From contig NZ_CP194041.2 of NCBI RefSeq assembly GCF_050870875.2, positions 992,001 to 1,056,000 of the forward strand: DNA of 64,000 nt. The letters are read 5' to 3'. The position numbers and the translations under genes are program-made. Positions 43,507 to 53,316 of this stretch are shown piece by piece; the stretch's first letter is position 1, and every line of letters begins with the position of its first letter. Below the pieces are notes generated by a model. That model was not told where the DNA came from, did no database searches, and saw only the letters and a program-made list of their open reading frames with translations. The DNA is from Agarivorans sp050870875. GTDB lineage: Bacteria > Pseudomonadota > Gammaproteobacteria > Enterobacterales > Celerinatantimonadaceae.

Positions 43507-44760
43507 TTACTTGGCTTTTTTGGCTAGTTTTTTTGCGCGCCCTTTAGCGCGTTTTTTCGCCAATTTTTTATCGACAACGGTTTTTGGTTTTTTCTTTTTC
43601 GCCGGGGCCGCAGATATTTTATGAGTGGGGCGTAGACCTTCGATCACTCGACGCTTAATCGGCTCTTCGGTGTAGCGTTCGGCCTTGGCTAAGGCGCTCA
43701 TGTCATGCGCCTCGACTAAGTTGATCGCTATCCCTTTGCGGCCTGCACGCGCTGTACGTCCTATTCGGTGCACATAAACATCTGGGGTGTGTGGCAAGTC
43801 GTAGTTAAATACATGACTAATTTCAGGGACATCAAGTCCGCGTGCTGCAACATCGGTGGCAATCAGGAATTTCACTTCGCCATCACGAAAGGCTTGCATT
43901 GCTTGATTACGTTTATCTTGTGCCATTTCACCACGTAAATAGGAAGCTTTAATATCATCACTTTGTAGGCGCTCGGCTAAGGCGTATAAACGTTCTCGGG
44001 TTTTTACAAATACCACGCTACGTTCGATGTCTTCATTTAATAGGTAGTGGCGCAATAGTTGGTATTTGTGTTCAGCATCATCACAAAAATGAACAATCTG
44101 TTGGATCTTGGCTCGTTCTCTGCGTGGTGGCTCAACTTCGATCTGCTGAGGATTGCTCATTACTTTTTCAGCAAAACGTAGCAGCCCGGCACCTTCTAAG
44201 GTGGCGGAAAATAAAGCGGTTTGGCTACGTTCACTGGTGGCGTCGCTGATGGTCTCCATGTCATTAATGAAACCCATGTCTAACATGCGATCAGCTTCAT
44301 CGAGGATCAAGACTTCAATGGCTTGGCAATCAAATACTTTGTAGGTGATGTATTCCATTAAACGGCCAGGAGTCGCTATCACAATATCAATGTTGCCCTT
44401 GAGCTGTTCGGCGTGGACGTCATATTTGACCCCGCCGGTAATATCCATGATGCTTAGTCTGGTATGCGCGGTTGCTTGGCGAGCTTGCTCGGCCACCTGC
44501 ATTGCGAGTTCTCGGGTCGGAGTTAAAATTAACACTCGACCGGGACCTGCTTTACGGCGCGGATAATCCAGCAGATGCTGAATTGCCGGCAGCAAAAATG
44601 CCAAGGTTTTTCCGGTGCCAGTGGGGGCACTGGCTAATACATCTCGACCGTCTAGCATCGCTGGGATGGTTTGTTGTTGGATTGTGGTGGCTTTAGTTAA
44701 GCCCATATCTTCAACCGCGTGTAAAATTTGTGGGTCGAGGTCGAGGTCTTCAAAGGTCAT
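43507..44760 (-). CDS. srmB: DEAD-box RNA helicase SrmB
   Basis: ATP-dependent RNA helicase for 50S ribosome assembly. Q motif (LTKATTIQQQTIP), Walker A ASAPTGTGKT, DEAD as LILDEADRMLDMG, SAT motif FSATLEG, and HRIGRTARAG. A basic lysine-rich tail (KKKKPKTVVDKKLAKKRAKG) is typical. Start 44,760 (MTFEDLDL) matches the E. coli SrmB N-terminus; the frame extends to 44,844 but adds unrelated residues. 417 residues. Divergent from trmN6, as in E. coli. Confidence 0.93.
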   Translation of the reverse strand: MTFEDLDLDPQILHAVEDMGLTKATTIQQQTIPAMLDGRDVLASAPTGTGKTLAFLLPAIQHLLDYPRRKAGPGRVLILTPTRELAMQVAEQARQATAHTRLSIMDITGGVKYDVHAEQLKGNIDIVIATPGRLMEYITYKVFDCQAIEVLILDEADRMLDMGFINDMETISDATSERSQTALFSATLEGAGLLRFAEKVMSNPQQIEVEPPRRERAKIQQIVHFCDDAEHKYQLLRHYLLNEDIERSVVFVKTRERLYALAERLQSDDIKASYLRGEMAQDKRNQAMQAFRDGEVKFLIATDVAARGLDVPEISHVFNYDLPHTPDVYVHRIGRTARAGRKGIAINLVEAHDMSALAKAERYTEEPIKRRVIEGLRPTHKISAAPAKKKKPKTVVDKKLAKKRAKGRAKKLAKKAK

Positions 44761-44861
44761 TGGAAAATCTACCAGTTTGTGAGGCGCCATCGACTTGAAC
44801 CAAAAGCGCGGGTCATTTACATTCGCGGCATAGTATAGCGCCAAACTAAGGCAAGCAAGAA

Positions 44862-45584
44862 GTGATCAATCATAATCAATGTTCGGGTTTCACTTTTAAG
44901 CAGTTTCATGTGGCTCATGATCGCTGCGCGATGAAGGTGGGAACCGATGGGATTTTACTCGCGGCATGGCTAACTCTGCCAGCGGAGTGTCGACTGCTCG
45001 ATGTAGGATGTGGCACTGGCTTAATCAGTTTGATGTTGGCGCAACGTATGCTGGGCAATGTTCAGATTGATGCTATCGACATTGACGCAGCTGCTTGCCA
45101 GCAGACTCGACAAAATGTTGCCCATAGTCCTTGGCCAGAAGCGATTCAAGTTTTTCATCAGAGTATGCAACAGTTTAGTTGTGCGCAGCCCTATTCGTTA
45201 ATTGTATCGAACCCGCCTTATTTCCCCGCTGGACAGGTGTTTGAGCATAAACGTCAGCAAGCTCGGCATGATGGCGACTTGAGCGCAGAGCAGTTTTTTA
45301 GCGCGCTCCAGTCATTGTCTGATGTGCAAACTCGAGTTGGCTTAATTTTGCCTTGTACCGAGGCACCACGCTGGTTGACTTGTGCGGCAACCAAAGGCTG
45401 GTTGGTTGAGCGTAAGGCAATGGTTCGTTCATTGCCGCATAAGGCACCGATCCGAATGTTGTTATTATTGTCGAAACAGGCTCATATTCTGGCTCATAGT
45501 GAACAAATTCTTATCTATCAAGAAGATAAAAATTATAGTCCACAATATGTATCGCTTTGTAGAGATTTCTACCTAAACATGTAG
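44862..45584 (+). CDS. trmN6: tRNA1(Val) (adenine37-N6)-methyltransferase TrmN6
   Basis: Methylates A37 of tRNA-Val. FTFKQFHVAHDRCAMKVGTDG at the N-terminus, SAM motif LLDVGCGTGLISLMLAQR and the N6-adenine catalytic motif NPPYF (LIVSNPPYF) are all present. 240 residues. The apparent start is GTG. Divergent to srmB, a conserved pairing (yfiC/srmB). Confidence 0.92.
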   Translation: MINHNQCSGFTFKQFHVAHDRCAMKVGTDGILLAAWLTLPAECRLLDVGCGTGLISLMLAQRMLGNVQIDAIDIDAAACQQTRQNVAHSPWPEAIQVFHQSMQQFSCAQPYSLIVSNPPYFPAGQVFEHKRQQARHDGDLSAEQFFSALQSLSDVQTRVGLILPCTEAPRWLTCAATKGWLVERKAMVRSLPHKAPIRMLLLLSKQAHILAHSEQILIYQEDKNYSPQYVSLCRDFYLNM

Positions 45585-45710
45585 AGTTTTTGGTTATTGC
45601 CAGAGATCAAAGTTCACTAATTCAGCTTGATTCACTGCTTTTATGTTTTATTTGCGTAATATATACTCCGCGGTTAATTGAGGATGCAGTGATTAACACG
45701 GGGGATACAC

Positions 45711-47018
45711 ATGTCCAAAGCACTTGGCTCATGGAACACGATGAGTTTAGGCTTAATGCTTTTTGCTTTCTTTTTAGGGGCCGGAAACTTAATTTTTCCG
45801 CCGATGGCCGGCATGTTAGCGGGAGATAATTTGCTGTTATCGATGTTGGGCTTCTTAGTGACAGCTGTAGGGCTTCCCTTGTTAGGTTTGTTAGCGATAG
45901 CCAAGGCAGGTGGTGGAATTGTGCAGTTGGGTCGCTACTTGCCAAGTCAAATTGCTAATTTAATCGCGCTCTCGATTTATTTAGTCTTGGTTCCCATGTT
46001 CGGGATCCCCCGTACCTGTTTGGTTGCCTATGAACTTGGTTTTGTCCCCCTGGTTGAAAATGCTAGCCAGCTAACGCTGATGGCTTATTCTTTGTTTTAT
46101 TTTATTGCTGCATTATTTTTTATTTTGCGTCGTGGTGGGTTAATTGACTCGGTTGGTAAAGTGATTACTCCGCTGTTGGTTATTTGTATTGCAGTGATTG
46201 GCGTTACGCTATTTAGCCACCCTTTTGCCGAAATAGCGCCAGCCCAGCAGGGCTTTGCCGAAATGCCATTTGGTCAAGGTTTTATCGATGGTTATAACAC
46301 CATGGATGCGCTTGCCGCTTTGATGTTTGGGGTATTGATGGTCGATGCATTAAATAACAAAGGTGTGACTGATCAACGTCAGCAATTTGGCTATTTGGTG
46401 AAAGCCAGCTTGATTGCTGCTTTAGGGCTCTCTCTGTTTTATGTGGTGTTGTTTTACTTAGGGGCTACCGCGACGGGAGTGGCGCCGGGTGCGAACAACG
46501 GCGGTGAAATTATTGTTGCCTACGTGAAAGTATTATTTGGTCCTCAAGGCCAATGGTTGTTGGCTGCCGTGGTGAGTCTTGCATGTTTTACTACGGCTAT
46601 TGGTGGGGTGTCTTCTTTCGCGACTTACCTGAGTGATAATACCAAGATCTCTTATAAATATATTGCAATTATGAGTGTGGCTTGTTGTGCCTTGGTCGCC
46701 AATATTGGACTCAATCAGTTATTGCTGGTATCGATCCCCATCTTGATTGGGATCTATCCGGTGGCGGTTGCTTTAATTGCTTTCAACATGCTGGTGACTT
46801 GGTTTAAGCGTCCCAAAATGACGGCGAGATTGATGGTTGGGGTCGCGGCATTGTTTGGGCTTCTCGACGCCATTAAAGCGACAGGGGTGAATATGGACGC
46901 ATTTAATATTCTACCTGGATTTAGCCAAGGATTTGCATGGCTACTGCCTACGCTCGCAGCAGTGATTGTGAGCCTGTTGGTCGGGCCTCAAAAGGAACGG
47001 CTTGCGGAAACGGCCTAA
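45711..47018 (+). CDS. brnQ: Branched-chain amino acid transporter BrnQ
   Basis: Cation-coupled uptake of leucine, isoleucine and valine across the inner membrane. 435 residues with about 12 hydrophobic helices. The family N-terminus (FAFFLGAGNLIFPPMAGMLAG), FGIPRTCLVAYELGF, DGYNTMDALAALMFG and the late ALIAFNMLV are characteristic. Monocistronic; the downstream area is decayed DNA. Confidence 0.94.
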   Translation: MSKALGSWNTMSLGLMLFAFFLGAGNLIFPPMAGMLAGDNLLLSMLGFLVTAVGLPLLGLLAIAKAGGGIVQLGRYLPSQIANLIALSIYLVLVPMFGIPRTCLVAYELGFVPLVENASQLTLMAYSLFYFIAALFFILRRGGLIDSVGKVITPLLVICIAVIGVTLFSHPFAEIAPAQQGFAEMPFGQGFIDGYNTMDALAALMFGVLMVDALNNKGVTDQRQQFGYLVKASLIAALGLSLFYVVLFYLGATATGVAPGANNGGEIIVAYVKVLFGPQGQWLLAAVVSLACFTTAIGGVSSFATYLSDNTKISYKYIAIMSVACCALVANIGLNQLLLVSIPILIGIYPVAVALIAFNMLVTWFKRPKMTARLMVGVAALFGLLDAIKATGVNMDAFNILPGFSQGFAWLLPTLAAVIVSLLVGPQKERLAETA

Positions 47019-47232
47019 TACAGCTGTTTGGTGTAACAGGCCACTATGATTGTGGCCGATACCCGAAGTTTGGTTGTAATTTCAAGCGTTCGTCATGCTT
47101 TGTGCTTGTGTGGCAACCATGCAAGCCGCTGCAATGCATGTTACTCAAACGATATTAAAATAGTTGCTTAGCGGTCTACCAAAGTACGGAGATAGTCTTG
47201 GAAATTGACTTTGCTTTGTCAGTATCTATAAG
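47019..47232. other. Intergenic DNA after brnQ
   Basis: No gene is seen; an out-of-frame continuation of brnQ is present but not coding. It leads into an acetyltransferase pseudogene. Confidence 0.35.
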
Positions 47233-47586
47233 GTTTGGGTGAGTTTAGTCAGAAACATATCCTAAAATTCGAAGAACAATCATTTGCCCTATTTATTAGA
47301 GATAACTCGAGTGAAGTGATTGCTGGTTTAACGGGTGTTATTGTGTCACCTCCATTCAAATCAGGTTTCTTTAGTTGTCTGCTACTTTGAGAAATCACCG
47401 CATCGTTAGTCTGCTATTGGCTCAAGTTGAGAGCGAAGCTAAGCGCAGCGATATTCCAAATATTATCATCGATACTTATATATTCTAGGCACCACATTTT
47501 ACGAGTCATTTGGGTTTGTAGACATAGGGCGCTATACCGATTATTTAGTGAAAGGTGTAGACAAAACTTTTACCAAAAGCGCTTAG
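47233..47586 (+). pseudogene. Decayed GNAT acetyltransferase
   Basis: Fragments in different frames read like a small acetyltransferase: HILKFEEQSFALFIRD and EVIAGLTGVIV, then QVESEAKRSDIPNIIIDTY, then FYESFGFVDIGRYTDYLVKGVDKTFTKSA and a stop. In-frame stops and at least two frameshifts break it, and the acetyl-CoA loop is damaged. Non-functional. Confidence 0.65.
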
Positions 47587-47713
47587 AAAACAACTAACGA
47601 ATCAGCCGATGTTCCTTTCTTTAGTCAATCTGTAATATGCTTTTTACGGACCAAAGCTTGCGACTGTTCTCAAGGTGAATCGCCCCGACAAATTCGCAGG
47701 CAGGTTTATTGAG

Positions 47714-47860
47714 TTATGCTGCCCGAGCATCGGGCAACTGTCGATAGTAGTTTTCTTCGTACTCTGCTGGCGGTATATCACCAATCGAACTCAGCAGCCG
47801 TCTGTTGTTGAACCCGTCAACCCAGTCCTGTGTAGCCAGTTCAACCTGCTCCAAAAAAGC
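47714..47860 (-). pseudogene. IS3-family transposase remnant (C-terminal end)
   Basis: The reverse strand encodes LEQVELATQDWVDGFNNRR and IGDIPPAEYEENYY, the C-terminal end of an IS3-group OrfB transposase. The frame upstream (to 48,025) is unrelated sequence, so the element is truncated. No terminal repeats were found. Confidence 0.8.
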
Positions 47861-48171
47861 CGGGTACTGGTTTATTGAACATAATGGGAAAATCGTAGGA
47901 GGAGCTTCACCGCTGCCTGCTGAACCAGATGTATGTGAATTGTAAAAACTGTATTTTTTAGCACCAATAGAGGACATGATTTCACTAAATGAAGGACGGT
48001 TCGCACAGCTCTTTAAACAAACCAAAGCGCTCGCTTATCCACCATTAATTTAATGGCTGGCCCTCAGTATATTGTTGATCGGGCCAAGTAAATCACAAGT
48101 GGCAGCAACAGCCTCATAAGTTTTGCTTAGCCCTACATGACGGTGCTCGATGTGAGTGCAGTAAGGCCTGG
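47861..48171. other. Unassigned DNA between IS3 relic and fldB
   Basis: No recognisable gene; an open frame fused to the IS3 relic has no known motif. Probably residue of rearrangement. Confidence 0.3.
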
Positions 48172-48696
48172 TTAAGCAATGCCTAATTGTTGCAGTTCTT
48201 GGCTTAATTGCTGGCACCAGCTGGCAATGCGCTGGTCGCTGAGATCATATTGATTTTCGTCATCTAAAGCTAAACCATAGAAAAACTCTCCATCTTCTGT
48301 GAGCGCTTTAGAGACCTCGAACTCATAGCCTTGGTTTGGCCAAAAGCCGATAAAGTTCGCGCCAGAAGGGGCTAGTTGTTCAAACAACATGCCCATGGCA
48401 TCTAAAAACCATTCGCAGTAACCCACTTGATCACCTAAGCCAAACAGAGCGATGGTTTTATTTTTCAGGTCGAGTGTTTCAAGATTGTCCCAGACGGCTT
48501 CCCAATCTTCCTGTAATTCGCCATAATCCCAAGTAGAAATACCCAGAATAAGTACCGAATAATCGCTCATTTTCTGAATATCACAGTCTTTCACATTAAA
48601 TAGATCCACTTGGTCTTCGCCAAATTCAGCTTGAATTTTTTCGGCGGCCATTTCGGTATAACAAGTAGATGAGCCATAAAAGAGGCCAATACGCAT
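48172..48696 (-). CDS. fldB: Flavodoxin FldB
   Basis: FMN-containing electron carrier, 174 residues. Phosphate loop YGSSTCYTEMAAEK, then LGISTWDYGELQEDW and ALFGLGDQVGYCEWFLDAMG around the flavin. The frame extends to 48,807, but MRIGLFYGSST at 48,696 is the true start. Long-chain flavodoxin with the FldB-type loop. It lies next to xerD-dsbC-recJ as in E. coli, here divergent from xerD. Confidence 0.92.
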   Translation of the reverse strand: MRIGLFYGSSTCYTEMAAEKIQAEFGEDQVDLFNVKDCDIQKMSDYSVLILGISTWDYGELQEDWEAVWDNLETLDLKNKTIALFGLGDQVGYCEWFLDAMGMLFEQLAPSGANFIGFWPNQGYEFEVSKALTEDGEFFYGLALDDENQYDLSDQRIASWCQQLSQELQQLGIA

Positions 48697-48800
48697 GGGT
48701 AAACGTCCTTTCGCGTTGGTTTGCAGCGCGGGCAGTGTAGCAAAAGCTTTCAGCAACACCAATATACTCATTTGCAGATTAGCAATCACAGTGAAGCAAT

Positions 48801-49709
48801 ATGCCAAGTAAAAATATTCCTGATAGTTCGACGGTTTATCTAGACCGATTTATTGAGCAGCTATGGTTTGAATATAATTTAGCTGATAATACGCTGCTTT
48901 CTTATCGTAACGACCTCCAGCAACTGGCGTTATTTTTGACCAAGCAAGGCCTGTTTCTAGAGCGAGCCTCGGCTTTAGATTTACAAGCATTTATTAGTGC
49001 ACGGTATGAGCAAGGGCAAAAAGCTAGCTCTGCGGCTCGGCAATTGTCAACCTTGCGCCGTTTTTATCGTTTTTTGTTACAGCAGCAGCTACGCGAGGAT
49101 GATCCCACCGCACTATTGGTACAGCCAAAGTTGGCTAAGCATCTGCCAGGAACACTCAGTGAGGCCGAGGTGGACCTTTTGTTGGCTCAGCCACAGCTTG
49201 ATGATCCGATCCAGCATCGAGATTTAGCCATGCTGGAAGTGTTGTATGCCACCGGTTTACGAGTGACTGAATTGGTTGGTCTGCAAATGGAGCAAGTAAG
49301 CTTGCGCCAAGGTTTGGTGAGAGTCGTTGGCAAAGGCGGTAAGGAGCGTTTGGTTCCCTTAGGTGAGCAAGCGGTGGACTGTTTAGAAGGTTATTTACGG
49401 CAATCACGGCCCTTATTACTTAAAACTGAGAGTGATGTATTGTTCCCTAGTGCGCGAGGCTGTCAGATGACGCGGCAAACCTTTTGGCACCGGATTAAAC
49501 GTTACGCAGGCTTAGCTGGCATATCCGAGGGTTTATCGCCACATACCCTGCGTCATGCCTTTGCCACTCACTTGCTGAACCATGGTGCAGACCTAAGGGT
49601 GGTTCAAATGTTGTTAGGGCACAGTGACCTATCCACCACGCAAATTTATACGCATGTGGCTAACGAGCGTTTACGTTCGGTCTATGATCAGCATCACCCG
49701 CGAGCGTGA
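48801..49709 (+). CDS. xerD: Tyrosine recombinase XerD
   Basis: Site-specific recombinase that with XerC resolves chromosome dimers at dif. All catalytic residues are visible: R154 (TGLRVTEL), K178, H248 and R251 (PHTLRHAFATHLL), H274 (LLGHSDLSTT), and the nucleophile Y283 (IYTHV). 302 residues. N-terminal SAM-like core-binding domain at about 15-100. dsbC and recJ follow. Confidence 0.96.
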   Translation: MPSKNIPDSSTVYLDRFIEQLWFEYNLADNTLLSYRNDLQQLALFLTKQGLFLERASALDLQAFISARYEQGQKASSAARQLSTLRRFYRFLLQQQLREDDPTALLVQPKLAKHLPGTLSEAEVDLLLAQPQLDDPIQHRDLAMLEVLYATGLRVTELVGLQMEQVSLRQGLVRVVGKGGKERLVPLGEQAVDCLEGYLRQSRPLLLKTESDVLFPSARGCQMTRQTFWHRIKRYAGLAGISEGLSPHTLRHAFATHLLNHGADLRVVQMLLGHSDLSTTQIYTHVANERLRSVYDQHHPRA

Positions 49710-49799
49710 GCAACAAGTTTGCATTTATTCAATAGAGACGGTAAGTTTTGCAGAGTTTACTCGGTCTGCTACTACAAGTTCTAATTCGGAGAAGATCTA

Positions 49800-50621
49800 A
49801 TGAAGTTATCAAAGGCCCTGGTATTGTCGCTAAGCTTACTTGGTTTGAGTGTTAGTCAAGCTTGGAGCAATAGCAGTACTGAAATAAGTGGTGGCGAGCA
49901 AAGCAAAGCGCCTAGTCGTGTATCGGCTCAGTTAGATTTGACTAAAATCCAGCAACTGATCGCTGCTCGTCTTGGGGTTAATATTGACTCTATTGCCGAA
50001 ACCCCCTTGGCGGGAATTTACGAAGTCGTCAGTAGTCAGGGGATTTTTTATGTGAGTCAAGATGGCAACTACTTGTTGCAAGGCAGCTTGTTTGATTTGG
50101 TGAATCGAGTCAATTTAACTGACCAAAGTATGTCTGCGGTACGACTTAAGCAGTTAGCCAATTTTGAAGATGATATGATCACCTTTAAGGCTAAAGATGA
50201 AAAATATGTGATTACCGTATTTACTGATACCAGCTGTGGTTATTGTCGTAAGTTGCATAGTGAGTTATACACTTATCAAGAGAAAAATCCCGATACCAAT
50301 AAGATTGAGCAGTTACCGGGTTATACCGATTTAGGCATTACGGTACGTTACTTAGCCTTCCCGCGGGGTGGTTTACAGTCACCTGCTTACCATACTATGC
50401 AAAATGTATGGTGTGCCGATGACAAAGCTGCAGCCTTAAGCTCGGCTAAACAAGGGGGGGCGATTGCGCAGGTTTCCTGTAAGGAAGATGTGATTGAGCA
50501 ATATCACTTAGGTGAGGCTTTTGGTGTTCGTGGGACACCAGCGATGGTATTGCAAGATGGCAGAATGCTACCTGGTTATCGTCCGCCAGCAGCCCTGCTG
50601 GAATTATTACAACGTAGCTAA
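49800..50621 (+). CDS. dsbC: Thiol:disulfide isomerase DsbC
   Basis: Periplasmic disulfide isomerase. Signal peptide about 1-23, dimerisation domain to about 115, and thioredoxin domain with active site CGYC at C146-C149 (FTDTSCGYCRKLH) and cis-proline RGTPAMV. A second structural cysteine pair is present (VWCADD and QVSCKED). 273 residues, slightly longer N-terminus than E. coli. Terminator follows. Confidence 0.95.
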   Translation: MKLSKALVLSLSLLGLSVSQAWSNSSTEISGGEQSKAPSRVSAQLDLTKIQQLIAARLGVNIDSIAETPLAGIYEVVSSQGIFYVSQDGNYLLQGSLFDLVNRVNLTDQSMSAVRLKQLANFEDDMITFKAKDEKYVITVFTDTSCGYCRKLHSELYTYQEKNPDTNKIEQLPGYTDLGITVRYLAFPRGGLQSPAYHTMQNVWCADDKAAALSSAKQGGAIAQVSCKEDVIEQYHLGEAFGVRGTPAMVLQDGRMLPGYRPPAALLELLQRS

Positions 50622-50629
50622 GTATTGTA

Positions 50630-50650
50630 GGCTCCTTAGGAGCCTTTTTT
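50630..50650 (+). terminator. Rho-independent terminator after dsbC
   Basis: GGCTCC-TTA-GGAGCC hairpin followed by six Ts, 8 bases after the dsbC stop. Partial readthrough into recJ is possible. Confidence 0.88.
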
Positions 50651-50690
50651 ATGAGTCCTATTTTGCCCCCTATGTAGAGTACAAAATTAC

Positions 50691-52412
50691 GTGTTATTAC
50701 GTCGTCGAGAGCAGCTAGATAACCAGGCTTTACCTGCCGAATGGCCTGAATTACTGAAGCAGATTTATTTACGTCGTGGGGTGCGCAGCACCGCCGATGT
50801 GGAGCGCCGGGCTCAGGCCTTGTTGCCGTTTAAGGGCTTAAACGGCATGAATGAAGCGGTCAAGCTATTGATTGATCACTTAGCCAATGGCCGTAAAATT
50901 TTGGTGGTGGGTGATTTTGATGCCGATGGAGCCACTAGTACTGCCTTACTTATGGCTGGCTTACCGTTGTTTGGCTTTCAATCACTGGATTTCATTGTGC
51001 CTAATCGCTTTGAATATGGCTATGGTTTAAGCCCTGAAATCGTCGAGCTTGCGGCGGCTAAAGGTGCGCAGCTGATCATTACCGTAGACAACGGTATTTC
51101 AAGTATCGCGGGGGTGGATAAGGCGCAAGCTTTGGGGATCCCGGTCTTAATCACCGATCATCATCTACCCGGCGAACATTTGCCAAAGGCTGCGGCCATT
51201 GTGAATCCCAATTTGTCGGCGTGCGCCTTTCCCAGTAAAAACTTAGCGGGTGTTGGGGTGGCATTTTATTTGTTGATGGCTTTACGCAGTAAGATGCGTG
51301 AACTTGATTTATTTACTCAACAAGCGATCGCAGAACCTAATATTGCGAATTTACTCGACTTGGTTGCCTTGGGCACGGTGGCGGATGTGGTGCCGCTAGA
51401 CAGCAATAATCGCATTTTGGTGCATCAAGGTTTACAGCGGATCCGTGCCGGAGTGTGTAGGCCAGGGATCCAAGCCTTAATTGAAGTCTCGGGGCGTAAC
51501 AAGAGCAACATGGTGGCTAGCGATCTCGGTTTTGCGATTGGTCCGCGTTTAAATGCTGTGGGCCGCTTAGACGACATGAGTTTGGGTATTCATTGTTTGT
51601 TGAGTGATGATATTCACCATGCTCGGCAATTAGCGAGTGAAATGGATAGTCTTAATAGTGAGCGCAAAGACATTGAACAAAGTATGCAGCAAGAGGCACA
51701 AGTGATTGTTAATCAACTGTGTTTAGATAGTGAGAGCTTACCCAAGGCGCTGTGTTTATATCAGGCTGACTGGCATCAAGGAGTGGTTGGTTTAGTCGCA
51801 TCACGAATTAAAGAGCAGTATTACCGTCCGGTATTTGCTTTTGCCGATGGTGACAAGGGCGAAGTAAAAGGCTCGGGGCGCTCAGTCGCAGGGGTTCATT
51901 TACGTGACTTATTGGAGCGAATTGACACTCAGAATCCGGGCTTGATTAGTAAATTTGGCGGCCATGCAATGGCGGCTGGTTTATCTTTACCTCAGACTCG
52001 CTTGGCCGAATTTAAAGCTTGCTTGGAGCAAACCTCTAGCGATTTTGTTGATGAGGATTGTTTAACCCATACTCTATGGAGTGATGGTGAATTGCCAGCT
52101 GAATATCAGGTATTGTCGTTTGCCGAGATGCTTCGCGAAGCTGGGCCTTGGGGACAAGGTTTCCCAGAACCGCTATTTGATGGCCATTTCGAACTATGCA
52201 GCCAGCGGGTTGTAGGGGAAAAGCACTTGAAGATGAGTGTGAAATTACCTGGAATGTCACAGGAAATTGATGCGATAGCTTTTAATGTGGATCGTAGTGT
52301 GTGGCCAAATGCTGCGTTGAAGCAGGTGCAATTAGTTTATAAACTGGATGTAAATGAATTTCGTGGGCGACGTAGTTTGCAGTTGCTGGTCGAGCATTTA
52401 CAAGCGCTATAG
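50691..52412 (+). CDS. recJ: Single-strand 5'-3' exonuclease RecJ
   Basis: DHH-family nuclease for recombination and mismatch repair. Motif I VVGDFDADGATSTAL, motif III with DHH (ITDHHLPGEHLP), NPNLSACAFPSKNLAGVGVAF, and DHHA1 motif FGGHAMAAGLSL. 573 residues. The probable start is GTG at 50,691 (MLLRRREQ), aligned with the usual RecJ N-terminus. No Shine-Dalgarno is obvious. Confidence 0.94.
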   Translation: MLLRRREQLDNQALPAEWPELLKQIYLRRGVRSTADVERRAQALLPFKGLNGMNEAVKLLIDHLANGRKILVVGDFDADGATSTALLMAGLPLFGFQSLDFIVPNRFEYGYGLSPEIVELAAAKGAQLIITVDNGISSIAGVDKAQALGIPVLITDHHLPGEHLPKAAAIVNPNLSACAFPSKNLAGVGVAFYLLMALRSKMRELDLFTQQAIAEPNIANLLDLVALGTVADVVPLDSNNRILVHQGLQRIRAGVCRPGIQALIEVSGRNKSNMVASDLGFAIGPRLNAVGRLDDMSLGIHCLLSDDIHHARQLASEMDSLNSERKDIEQSMQQEAQVIVNQLCLDSESLPKALCLYQADWHQGVVGLVASRIKEQYYRPVFAFADGDKGEVKGSGRSVAGVHLRDLLERIDTQNPGLISKFGGHAMAAGLSLPQTRLAEFKACLEQTSSDFVDEDCLTHTLWSDGELPAEYQVLSFAEMLREAGPWGQGFPEPLFDGHFELCSQRVVGEKHLKMSVKLPGMSQEIDAIAFNVDRSVWPNAALKQVQLVYKLDVNEFRGRRSLQLLVEHLQAL

Positions 52413-52454
52413 GCTCTGTTTAGAAAGCCTTGAAATGAAAGAAAGAGGAAAACA

Positions 52455-52886
52455 ATGAGTGCAGCGTTAATAGTTATTTGTCCCAGCTGTCAAGCGGGTA
52501 ATCGTGTTCCTCAAGCACGTATGTCCGAGCAAGCGAAGTGTGGTAAATGTTCTCAGGACTTATTTGCGGGGAAAGCCATTGAGGTCGATGAAGCCGCTTT
52601 GGCTCGTCATTTAAAGGGAGACTTACCGGTGCTTGTCGACTTTTGGGCGCCTTGGTGTGGCCCATGTAAGAGTATGGCTCCGGCCTATCAGCAAGCGGCT
52701 CAGCAGTTTGCGCATCGAGCTCAGTTTTTGAAAGTGAACACTGAAATATTGCCAGTCTTGGCGCAGCGTTATCAGATCCGCTCTATCCCGACCTTAATTT
52801 GTTTTAAAGGTGGTAAATTACTGGCTCAGCAAGCCGGGGCTTTGCCCGCGCAAGCGCTGTCACAATGGATAGAACAGCAGTTGTAA
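52455..52886 (+). CDS. trxC: Thioredoxin 2 (zinc-binding)
   Basis: Cytoplasmic thioredoxin with an N-terminal zinc finger of two CxxC pairs (C9-C12, C29-C32) and the redox site WCGPC (C68, C71), cis-proline RSIPTLI. 143 residues. In E. coli trxC is OxyR-controlled; no site was checked here. Follows recJ closely, possibly cotranscribed. Confidence 0.95.
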   Translation: MSAALIVICPSCQAGNRVPQARMSEQAKCGKCSQDLFAGKAIEVDEAALARHLKGDLPVLVDFWAPWCGPCKSMAPAYQQAAQQFAHRAQFLKVNTEILPVLAQRYQIRSIPTLICFKGGKLLAQQAGALPAQALSQWIEQQL

Positions 52887-52909
52887 ATAGCCAAGCCTGA
52901 TGATCCCTG

Positions 52910-53155
52910 TCATAACTTAGTGTGGGGGTTCCGCTTCGGTTTGTCTTTCATTAACATGAGGGTGAGTAGGATCTTACTGGGCACCATTAGTAATAAGCCT
53001 GCACCGATGATCCCGGCGATAATTTGTACCCCTTGAACGCCCCTGTCAACACTGATGCTGGTAAACATAGCCAGCGCGACGCCTAACAATACTAGCGTTA
53101 AGCCAAGCCCAATACTGATGTACAATAGCCACTTCCAGTTTGTTTCACTCATCAC
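52910..53155 (-). CDS. Hypothetical small membrane protein
   Basis: 81 residues with two predicted transmembrane helices (about 9-31 and 42-67) and a basic lysine-rich end (KDKPKRNPHTKL) that should stay in the cytoplasm. No family recognised. Its codon use and clear hydrophobic pattern support it being real. Converges with trxC. Confidence 0.6.
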   Translation of the reverse strand: MMSETNWKWLLYISIGLGLTLVLLGVALAMFTSISVDRGVQGVQIIAGIIGAGLLLMVPSKILLTLMLMKDKPKRNPHTKL

Positions 53156-53316
53156 TTTGTCCTTTTCATCATCAGCTGATTTTATTATTCAGACATAGCT
53201 CGCGATTAACCTTGCGTTGGCGCAGTTTATTGGAGATTTTTTGTTACCAGCCTGTTTTATTATTTAGGCTTGGTATCGTTAGCGATTCAGTTGGTATTGG
53301 CGCTTCTTATTGAGGC

